Source: Synechococcus sp. 8F6
GTDB lineage: Bacteria; Cyanobacteriota; Cyanobacteriia; PCC-6307; Cyanobiaceae
Direction: 5' to 3'
Length of the DNA stretch: 64,000 nucleotides
Assembly: GCF_002252665.1 (NCBI RefSeq)
Contig: NZ_NQKZ01000009.1
Span: 1-64,000, forward strand
In this document: positions 54,396-63,200 of the stretch, in pieces
Layout of the letters: each line of letters opens with the position of its first letter
How positions within the stretch are numbered: position 1 is the first letter of the stretch
Translations under genes and position numbers: made by a program
The notes under the pieces: model-generated
Told to the model about the DNA's origin: nothing
The model's input: the letters and a program-made list of their open reading frames with translations, nothing else
Databases searched by the model: none

Positions 54396-56552
54396 ATGGC
54401 GCCTGAAGCACCCAGCCCCCTGGACCAGAAGATCCTTGAGCACTTCCCTGGCCTGGTGGTGCGCAAGGACCTCACCACCGAGCTCAAGCAGAACGCCGTA
54501 GTACCTACCTACGTGCTCGAGTACCTACTCGGGCAGCACTGCGCGACCGACGATCCGACCCAGATCAGCGAAGGGCTGGAGTCGGTGCGGCGGATCCTCG
54601 CTAAGCACTACGTGCACCGCAACCAGGCGGAACTGGTGAAATCCACGATCAAAGAGCGCGGTACCCACAAGGTGATCGACAAGCTCACCGTGGAGCTCAA
54701 CGAGAAGGGCGGCTTCTACGAGGTGGAGTTCACAAACCTCGGGCTCAAGAAAGTCCCAATCGACGTTGACTTCATCAAGCGCTACCCCAAGTTGCTGGTG
54801 GGGGGGATCTGGGCGATCACCGATGTGGAGTACGAACTCCCCACCGATCCCAAGGCCAGCCCCTGGCAAATCTCCAGCGTCAAACCGATCCAGGTGGCCG
54901 GTGTTGACCACGACGAGTTCCTCAAAGCCAGGGCGCAGTTCACCACCGATGAGTGGATGGACGTGCTCATGCAGAGCGTGGGCTTCAACCCTGAGCCCTT
55001 CACCCGCCGGGGCAAGCTGCTCACCCTGATCCGGCTGATTCCCTTCTGCGAGCGCAACTACAACCTGCTGGAGCTTGGCCCCAAGGGAACCGGCAAGTCG
55101 CACGTCTATGCCGAGTTCTCGCCCCACGGCATGTTGATCTCAGGCTCGGAGGTCACGGCTCCCAAGCTGTTTGTGAGCAACGCCAACGGCAAGATCGGCC
55201 TGGTGGGCTACTGGGATTGCATCTGCTTCGACGAGTTTGCCGGCAAGGACAAGAAAGTCGACAAGACGCTGGTCGACATCATGAAGAACTACATGGCCAA
55301 CCGCACCTTCTCGCGGGGTATCGAGCAGCTCACAGCGGAAGCCTCGATGGTGTTCATGGGCAACACCCAGAAGTCGGTTGCCTACATGCTCAAGCACTCC
55401 CACTTCTACGAGCCCCTGCCCGATAAGTACATCGATTCGGCTTTCCTCGATCGCATCCACGCCTTCAATCCCGGCTGGGAAGTGCAGCCGGTGCGCCATG
55501 AGCTGTTCTGCACCGGATATGGCTTTGTGGTGGATTACATCGCGGAGGTGCTCAAGCATCTGCGCACTGAGGACTACACCGGCCTCTATAAAGCCCATTT
55601 CGAGATCAGCTCGGAAGTATCAACCCGAGACCAGACGGGCTTTGAGAAGACCTTCTCCGGCCTGATGAAGATCATTCACCCCAACGGCAAGGCCGCGCCT
55701 GAGGAGATCGCCGAGCTGCTGGAGTTCGCCATGGAATGCCGCCGTCGGGTGCGGGAGCAGATTCTGCGCATCGACGACACCTTCAAGGCCAACGACTTCG
55801 CCTATCGGCCTCTAGCCGGTGGGGATGCAGTCACGGTGCTGACGCCGGAAGAGCAGCAGTATCCGGCCTTTGCTGGGCTCAGGCCCCTTCACCCGGAAGC
55901 TGCTCCGGCAGCAGTCGATGGCGCTGCTGCCGGGCCCGCTGCCTCACCAGCACAAGCCACAGCGGCCGGCGCTGAGGCCAAACCAGCTGCATCCTCCGAA
56001 CCAGCGGGACCTGCCACCGCAGAAAACAGGGATGCATCGCCTACCACCAGAGTTCTGCTGAAGGAACAGCATCTGGTGGTGCCGGAAAATGCCAAGGGCT
56101 GGAGCTACCGCCGCCTGTTTGCCGATTACCTGCAGGGCTGCAGCGGCATCATCATCCGCGACCCCTACATCCGCGCCTTCCACCAGGTCCGCAACCTGGT
56201 GGAGTTCCTGCGCATGGTCAACGAGATCACCCCCGTGGGCGATGAGGTCACCGTTCACCTGATCACAGGCTCTGATCAAGAGACAATGGAAAAGCAGGTA
56301 GAAAACCTAGGCCAGGTGCAGGATTCCTTTGCTGGTACCTGCACACCCTTTAGCTGGGAGATCGATGCAAGCCCCAACTTCCATGCCCGCAGTATCACCG
56401 CAGACAATGGCTGGAAAATAAGCCTCGACCGTGGACTTGACATCTTCCAGTGGTTCGAGTTTTCAGCCTTTAAGGCAGAAGCTGCCGTCCAGGAAGCACG
56501 GATGGTGAAGGGATGCGAGCTGAGTTTTATTCGGCAGTCGGGGACTGAGTAG
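54396..56552 (+). CDS. brxL: BREX BrxL ATPase with MIT_C-like C-terminus
   Basis: 718 aa. Residues 1-470 are BrxL: LEHFPGLVVRKDLTTELKQN, LGLKKVPIDVDFIKRYPKLL, Walker A LELGPKGTGKSHVY near residue 229, and CICFDEFAGKD. BrxL normally ends in a Lon-type protease domain. Here an Ala/Pro-rich linker (about 500-545) is followed by GWSYRRLFADYLQGCSGIII, RDPYIRAFHQVRNLVEFLRM and ITADNGWKISLDRGLDIFQW, which resembles the MIT_C/PLD-like domain of MITD1. No Lon Ser/Lys dyad region is seen. BrxL blocks phage replication and binds DNA as rings. Confidence 0.88.
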   Translation: MAPEAPSPLDQKILEHFPGLVVRKDLTTELKQNAVVPTYVLEYLLGQHCATDDPTQISEGLESVRRILAKHYVHRNQAELVKSTIKERGTHKVIDKLTVELNEKGGFYEVEFTNLGLKKVPIDVDFIKRYPKLLVGGIWAITDVEYELPTDPKASPWQISSVKPIQVAGVDHDEFLKARAQFTTDEWMDVLMQSVGFNPEPFTRRGKLLTLIRLIPFCERNYNLLELGPKGTGKSHVYAEFSPHGMLISGSEVTAPKLFVSNANGKIGLVGYWDCICFDEFAGKDKKVDKTLVDIMKNYMANRTFSRGIEQLTAEASMVFMGNTQKSVAYMLKHSHFYEPLPDKYIDSAFLDRIHAFNPGWEVQPVRHELFCTGYGFVVDYIAEVLKHLRTEDYTGLYKAHFEISSEVSTRDQTGFEKTFSGLMKIIHPNGKAAPEEIAELLEFAMECRRRVREQILRIDDTFKANDFAYRPLAGGDAVTVLTPEEQQYPAFAGLRPLHPEAAPAAVDGAAAGPAASPAQATAAGAEAKPAASSEPAGPATAENRDASPTTRVLLKEQHLVVPENAKGWSYRRLFADYLQGCSGIIIRDPYIRAFHQVRNLVEFLRMVNEITPVGDEVTVHLITGSDQETMEKQVENLGQVQDSFAGTCTPFSWEIDASPNFHARSITADNGWKISLDRGLDIFQWFEFSAFKAEAAVQEARMVKGCELSFIRQSGTE

Positions 56553-56556
56553 CAAG

Positions 56557-57777
56557 ATGAAGCGCTTTTTAAATAGGATTGCACGTTCTATCATTACTGC
56601 CGCAGATGCAATTGCAAGACTAACCGACGATCAGTCTTCTGATGCGCCTTCGCCAAGAGTTGGCAGCGTTGACGGGATTAGAGATGAACAGAGCTGTAAA
56701 GATAAGGAATCTCTTCCCACGGAAGCCGCAACTCAATCACAGCAAAACTTTGTCCGTTCGGAGCCACCTATATCCACATCTTTTCCAGATCCCCTCCGTG
56801 ACGAGGGCTTTGCAGATCAGTCAAAACCGATTACTCTGCCTGATGACACTGCCGCTGAGCCTGAAGTATCACCTGAGGAGAATTTGATCTCCTTTGCAGA
56901 TACAACTGATTTATATGAGTCGGATATTGACCTAGATACAAAGTGCACTACAGTCCTTTGCCTTAATGAAATCGATACTAAGGAGAGCCCTAATCAATCC
57001 ACTGACGGATTGATTGTTGCCAACTCCTTACCAAATCCTGACCTACAGCTTCCAGCTCACGCCCCGGCCGCTTCACTCGTTGGAGAGAACCCCCAGGTTG
57101 CATCTGCGGGTGAAACAAGAGCAGGGAGTCAGTATTCGGGCTTTGACATATCTTTATCCGATCTGGAGGAGAAATTTGAGTCCACCTGGCAAGAGGATTC
57201 GCAACCTCCTTATGTCTCAACTGTTCAACCGGAATCTGAGCCTCCAGCTCCGGCGCTTTACGAGGAGGCTGTTGAGGGGATTGAGCGTGGTCAGGCATCG
57301 CATGAATTTGATTTAACACTCACTGACCTAGAAGTACGTCAGCAATCCACCTGGTACGACTCTCCAACCGATGCACCCGCAGAAAAGTCGACCACTTCGC
57401 CCACCAATGTCGAATCTGGTGTCAACGAAGATCACAAATCTAGACTTGATTCCCAGGTAACTTCGTTTTCTCAGCAGGCATCAACTCAAAGTCCGGGGAT
57501 CCAGGGTGCGGCGAATCTTCACGAGGCCATTGATAATTACTGGGTATCTCGCAGGATTAAGCTCCGCCCTGACGGCTCAGAAGAACTTCAACTGAGGCAG
57601 TCAGGAGCTCTCGCCTGGGATCTTCGTTGGGACCCAGAAGATTACATTTGGGCGCTCGATGGTGTGGGCTACTTTGACAATATCTGGAATTTCGAAGGCT
57701 TCTTTGAGTCAATGGTCGGCGAAGCTGAAGATCGTTGCTATGAAGCTCTTCATTGGTCTGAATATCAGGATGAATAA
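56557..57777 (+). CDS. Unrecognised acidic protein coupled to brxL
   Basis: 406 aa, starting 4 bases after brxL. The N-terminus is a basic helix (MKRFLNRIARSIITAADAIA). Residues about 30-320 are acidic, low in hydrophobics and probably disordered, with an internal duplication: FDISLSDLEEKFESTWQED (about 196-214) and FDLTLTDLEVRQQSTWYDS (about 251-269). The last 85 residues look folded and Trp-rich (LAWDLRWDPEDYIWALDGVG, then YFDNIWNFEGFFESMVGEAE). Lower GC than brxL. No family is recognised. Position and same-strand coupling suggest a BREX accessory factor. Confidence 0.7.
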   Translation: MKRFLNRIARSIITAADAIARLTDDQSSDAPSPRVGSVDGIRDEQSCKDKESLPTEAATQSQQNFVRSEPPISTSFPDPLRDEGFADQSKPITLPDDTAAEPEVSPEENLISFADTTDLYESDIDLDTKCTTVLCLNEIDTKESPNQSTDGLIVANSLPNPDLQLPAHAPAASLVGENPQVASAGETRAGSQYSGFDISLSDLEEKFESTWQEDSQPPYVSTVQPESEPPAPALYEEAVEGIERGQASHEFDLTLTDLEVRQQSTWYDSPTDAPAEKSTTSPTNVESGVNEDHKSRLDSQVTSFSQQASTQSPGIQGAANLHEAIDNYWVSRRIKLRPDGSEELQLRQSGALAWDLRWDPEDYIWALDGVGYFDNIWNFEGFFESMVGEAEDRCYEALHWSEYQDE

Positions 57778-57785
57778 GTCACGGC

Positions 57786-60254
57786 TTAGTCCAGCTCAAG
57801 ATCGAATATGTATGCGTCACCAGCGCTTGGAGCCTGCATATAGTTCTCCTCTAGGCGAGTTGGAAGATTGTCTTGCATAGACTCACCATCTTCGCTGCAG
57901 GTGATTGCATCATTGCCAGCTGTCCGCCTGATCTCGCATGCTGTATTTCCAATGTTAGTCCATTCAATCTCACATATGTCGACTTTCTTCTTGTCGTCGT
58001 CAGAGAGAGCTGTGAACTCTTGTCTAAAGATTCTGAATAATTCTGAGATCTTACCTTCTAGGTTTTCCTGCTCTTCGGCTTTTAGCGCATCTGCCCATGA
58101 TTTTGCGCATGATGGCCCCAGCTGAAACTTGACAAATCTTGCTGACAATCTGGCGACAAAAAATGCGGGAGACCGATCCGACACTCGGTCTAGCCTTCCC
58201 TCATACAGCGCTTTTGCATCTGGTAGGAACTTGAGGAGCTGGCCATAGTTCGCTTTCTGAAGAGACTGAGATGCGTGATCACCGGTAAATGATATAAATA
58301 GATCATCGATGGGTCGCGTAAGTGCGACGTAGATGATCCGTCTTTCTTCCTCTGACAGGCTGTCTGCATCATTCTCCATACCTAATGTACCTTGTTGGCT
58401 GGCTGTTGCGTTCAGGTTTGGAATGATTACTCTCGGAAATTCAAGACCCTTTGCCTTAAAGACAGTTAGAATCTTGACCCGAGATCTCGTATCGGTTGCT
58501 TCTTCTGCAGCGTCAAGTTCTCTTCGGGCAGCAATTGTCCTGAGGAACTGCTGCAGCTTGTCATTTCGTACGTAGTCGAGAAGGCCGTCGACAATGGCTG
58601 CTTTTGCTTCGCCAGCTTGCTCGTTGACAGAAGAGTCGATGAACCATCTCTTGATCGCGATCTGATCTGAGAGTGTTTCGATGGCTTGTTTAGCGCTTAT
58701 GTCCTCTCCGTGTTCTAAGCACTTTTCAAAATAATTGGCTAAAGCCAACAAGCCCTTGCTGCTTCTTCCGTTGTCCTGAAGCATGTCCCCATGTATCTCC
58801 CTGAGATGGGTCTGTATCGGCTTCACTTCGCCCAGCGCTGTTTGCAGTTGACGCAGAAGATGAATCGCGGTTGCCTTCCGCAGGAAGGTAGTTGGTCGTA
58901 TGTAGACCCGTAAAAAGTGATTGCTAAATGCTTCGCTCTCAGCCTTGGTAAGGCCGTGGCCGTTGGATCGCTTGATTTCTAGTTCGGCAAGACGTAAGTA
59001 CGATTCGATTAGGCAGAACTCCGGTCGATAGTAGAAAGGCTTGCTCCCTGGAATGGTGTACGGGATCCCTTTTGAAATTAATTCCTCTTCGAGGATTGGT
59101 GTTTCAGCATATTGACGGATAAGTACCACTGCATTGTCATAATGGCGTTCTTCCGGTCTCGACGAAGATGAATGATATGACTCCTCTATAAGGTCTACAA
59201 TCCATTGCGCTTGCTTGCCAATCGATTCAAACCTCTCAACACAAAGCTGACCTGTGAAGCCCTTCGCTGGCATCATTTTCTTTGCAGCTCGGTTCGTGTT
59301 TTGTTCGATAACCTCACGTGCCAGAAGGATTGACCCCGGGGAGCAACGAAAGTTTCTATCTAGAAAGAATGTCTGCCACTGTTTGTCCTCAAGCTTGTCT
59401 CGGATGAATGTCGGCCTTGCGCCTCTCCATTCGTATATTGTCTGGTCGTCGTCTCCGATCGCCATCATATTGTTTGACCGATCATCGAGCTTCATGAGCA
59501 TGGTGTTCTGAGCTCTATTCACGTCTTGGTATTCGTCGACAAAAACGTAGTCGTAGCAGTTGGCAAAGTGCTGATAGGCAAACACTTCCGAAGTAAGGAC
59601 AATGGTGGACAACTGCATGATGTCCGAGTAGCCGAAGAACTTGCGATTTATCCGCTCGTCGTCATAGGTATCAATCAGGACTTCAAGCCAAGGTGCATCC
59701 TTGAACTGCTTTATGTCAAATATCTGGTGGCATGATGGATCAAGTTGGTCGTACGACCATTTTGTCAGGAGCATGTCATTCTTGAGTTCGTCGATATATT
59801 TGCCAAAATCGTCCCAGCCCAAGTCTCGAGCCTTTGTGAAATCAATATATTCGGTGGGATATCCATTGTGGTTGACCATTTCGCCCTTCAGCATGCGTCT
59901 CCGGGCTTCTGAAAAGCATTTTTCGAGCATGCCGCTGTCGGCTTCAATGCGCGCTGGAAGGCGTTTTCTTTCGTCGCAAAAGCGTACAATTCTTGACGCC
60001 AATTGGCTTAGTGTTAGAGCATGGACTTCTTTGCAGTTTGGTTGCAAAGCGAGCTTGTCCTTCAGTTGACGCTTTGCTTCTCTTCCAAATGTTGTCGCAA
60101 GAATTCGGTCGGGACGATGACCATCCTTGTTGACCAGTTCTCCAATGCGTCTGACGATCGTCGAGGTCTTTCCAGAGCCAGCCACCGCAAAGACAACTGC
60201 TCTGCCTGCTCGGTGGTTGATAATCTCTCGCTGTTGGTCGGTGAGTTTCAGCAT
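57786..60254 (-). CDS. UvrD/Rep-type superfamily 1 helicase
   Basis: 822 aa. Motifs: Q motif LTDQQREIINH, Walker A VFAVAGSGKTSTIVRRI, motif Ia TFGREAKRQLK, motif II YVFVDEYQDVNRAQ, motif III AIGDDDQTIYEWRGA, and V/VI TVFKAKGLEFPRVIIPN and EERRIIYVALTRPIDDLFIS. It unwinds DNA 3' to 5' by family. More AT-rich than core genes. Starts 13 bases after the large helicase-nuclease, so the two form an operon convergent to BREX. Confidence 0.9.
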   Translation of the reverse strand: MLKLTDQQREIINHRAGRAVVFAVAGSGKTSTIVRRIGELVNKDGHRPDRILATTFGREAKRQLKDKLALQPNCKEVHALTLSQLASRIVRFCDERKRLPARIEADSGMLEKCFSEARRRMLKGEMVNHNGYPTEYIDFTKARDLGWDDFGKYIDELKNDMLLTKWSYDQLDPSCHQIFDIKQFKDAPWLEVLIDTYDDERINRKFFGYSDIMQLSTIVLTSEVFAYQHFANCYDYVFVDEYQDVNRAQNTMLMKLDDRSNNMMAIGDDDQTIYEWRGARPTFIRDKLEDKQWQTFFLDRNFRCSPGSILLAREVIEQNTNRAAKKMMPAKGFTGQLCVERFESIGKQAQWIVDLIEESYHSSSSRPEERHYDNAVVLIRQYAETPILEEELISKGIPYTIPGSKPFYYRPEFCLIESYLRLAELEIKRSNGHGLTKAESEAFSNHFLRVYIRPTTFLRKATAIHLLRQLQTALGEVKPIQTHLREIHGDMLQDNGRSSKGLLALANYFEKCLEHGEDISAKQAIETLSDQIAIKRWFIDSSVNEQAGEAKAAIVDGLLDYVRNDKLQQFLRTIAARRELDAAEEATDTRSRVKILTVFKAKGLEFPRVIIPNLNATASQQGTLGMENDADSLSEEERRIIYVALTRPIDDLFISFTGDHASQSLQKANYGQLLKFLPDAKALYEGRLDRVSDRSPAFFVARLSARFVKFQLGPSCAKSWADALKAEEQENLEGKISELFRIFRQEFTALSDDDKKKVDICEIEWTNIGNTACEIRRTAGNDAITCSEDGESMQDNLPTRLEENYMQAPSAGDAYIFDLELD

Positions 60255-60267
60255 CTGTATTTTTCCT

Positions 60268-63200
60268 TTATGTGAGCTTGTTCAAATGACTGTTGAGTTT
60301 GGTTGTCTCTGATTCAGAATTCTCAAGCCAATCTGTCGACCAGATCCTATAGATCTGCCAGCCCAGCCCTTCAAGAACAGCTTGCCTGTACTTGTCACGA
60401 TCTCTTGCTGAACGCGCTGAGTGGTAGGTGGCTCCATCGCACTCGATTCCTATTAGGTAGGTTTCAGGCTTGTCTGGATGACGGATTGCCAGATCTATGA
60501 AGTAGTTGGCAACGCCAACCTGACAATCGACCTGGTAGCCATGGCGTGTAAGTGCCTCAGCAACAACGATTTCAAATTCACTATCGGGTTCTCTGCCGCT
60601 TTGTCGCCCCGTTTCCAAACTTTGTGATTCCACAAACTTGAGGTATCCCTTCAGGGCATGAACCCCTTGGCTAGAGGATGCAGTGGGCTGGATCTGATGC
60701 GATTCCATCGAGGTGACCAGCTCGATGCCGTATTTCGCCCGGGTGAAAAGCACATTCAGGCGCCTATGGCCACCATTTTGGTTGATCGGTCCAAAGCGCA
60801 TTGCCACGCCACCACCTGGTTCAGCTGGTCCATAGGTAGTTGAGATCACGATCGTGTCGCGCTCATCGCCCTGGACCTTCTCCAGCGATTTCACAAACAG
60901 CCCCTCGCTGCTATCGGTAAGTTCCAGACGCCGGCGCAGCTCATCGTGGTGGATAGAAAGCATTTCTAGTTGTTCAGCAATTTCCTCTGACTGTGCCTCG
61001 TTCGTCGCCACCACCCCAATGCTGCGTTCTGGATGCTCCTCAAGCTGCTGCAGCACCACATCACACACCTGCTTCACCTCAGGCAGATTCACACCTTTGG
61101 TGTAACGGGGTGCTTCTACAAGATGGCGGCTGATAGCAAAGTCCCGATCGCAAGATGGGAAAACCACCAGCTCATTATTGTAGAAATGCTTGTTTGAAAA
61201 GGCGATTAAACTGCCGTGCCTTGAGCGGTAGTGCCACTTCAGCCGTCTTACCGGATGGAAGCTCTTGGTACACAGATCCAGGATTGACTCCTCATCAAGC
61301 GCTTCTGTATCAACTTCTTCGTTCTGCTCAGTGTCTTCAGTAGAAGTGGTTCTCTGGAAGAAGGCCGTAGGAGGTAGCTGCTTTGGGTCACCCACAACAA
61401 CACACTGTTTGGCGCGGCTGATTACTCCAAAGGCGCGTTCCGGAGCCATCTGCGACGCCTCATCCACGATCACAAGGTCGAACTGCTCGATCGCCTCCCT
61501 TGGGACCAGCGATGCCACTGTCGATGGGGACATCATCCAGCAGGGCTTCAGGCCCCGCAGGGCATTACCCGCGTCTTGAAAAAGGTGCCTGAGGGGTCTA
61601 TGGCGCTTCTGCTTGACGGCCTCATTGCAGATCAGCCCCATCTCTGTGAATTCGCTGCGTGGCCCGCGGTTGATGCCGTCAGGAAGCTCTTCAGGAGTGC
61701 GATGGATGCGGGCAATCACCTCGGCCCTGTCTAGTTCTCTGACGTGATCCTCCACTCGGTGGAACCGCTCCCGTCGGGCCACCTGGTCTGAGGCCCTTAG
61801 CCCCTGGATCTCCGGCACGTCTTCTGAAATACGGCTCAACTGGCTGCGCACCAGGTTCCAGCGGTAAACCGGTACCCAGAGCTCAACAACTAAGACACTG
61901 CGCATCAACTGATCGACCAGCTGCTGCTCGGCCAGTGATGGCAGCCCTTCCTTGAGCTGATGGATCCGAACCCAGTCGGGAAACGACTCCCGCATGGCGA
62001 CCAACTGCTGTAGCCAACCACCTAGTTGCAGATGGCCAAGGGCCTCTACAGCTGGCGCTGGGGCGGCTGGATGCAGTTCTGGGTTGAACTGTGCTGACCC
62101 CAAGAAACGATCTGCCGCTTCCTCTTCGGCGCTCAGCAGCCTGGTCAACTGCTCACCAATGGCTCGTTGCTGAGTGATGTAGTCGGTTGAGCCAGCAGAG
62201 AGGCACTGCTCTTCCATCGCCATGGGCAACAGCAGCTCCTTGAGGCTTGTGATCCAAGCCAGAACGCCGCGCAGCGCCTCTGGCGATGCGTCAGCAAGGT
62301 CTGGTCCTGCTTGCTGCCGGAATTCGGACAATGCCCGCAGCATCTCCTCCTGACGGCGGCGATAAAGCTCCAGTTCGATCGGTGCTTCCTGTAGCTGGGC
62401 AGTGCCCAAATCACGTTGCAGGCCAAAGGCTGAGAACTGGGCGATTAGTTGCCGGAACTGCTCAATCCCACTGTCCAGTGTCTCCAGCAGCGATCGCAGA
62501 GGTAGCCGCTCACTACCTGTTGCGACAAGCTCACTCTCGCCCAAAACACTCTCCATGGCAGGCAGAAGCTGCTGGCTGAGCAGAACGTGCCGCTGCTCCA
62601 GCTCCCCTTTGAGAAGGCTGGTGAGGCAAGCACTGTGGGCTTCTAGGCCCCCGGCATTGGTGAGCTCTTCATTGCGCGCTGCTGCTTCCAAAACCACCAG
62701 CGCCTTTAGGGGCTCACTGCTCAGCAACCCAAGCGCAGCCTCAAATTCTTCTGTGGGGAATTGGGCTTCTCGTTGCCGATAACCGATGACCTTTTGAAGC
62801 CATTGAGACATCCCCTCTGGCTGCTCCACTCCAGCATCTCTGGCCCATACGGCGTAGGGATTGACCCGCTCCAGTTGCTGCAAGTTGGCCTGGTTCACTG
62901 TCAACTCGCGACGGAGGTCGCTTGCGGTTCTGCTGGCAATCGCCAGACCTGACCAAAGCGGCAAGCAAACCAACTCATCGAGATCTGCTGACAGGCCACC
63001 CTCAAAAAGTCCGATCTGACTTGTTAGCTCATCCGCTGTCAGCGTTCTGGCTTGCTCCAAGAATCCCGCTGTGGTGGAGCTGCTGCCGACAAACCCCTTC
63101 AGCTCGGCAAACTCCTTGACCAGAGCAGTGGCCTGGACAAGATTCACGCCGTTACTGCACCAGCTCCTTACCAGTGCAGCCGGAAAGCTCGCCTGCATCT

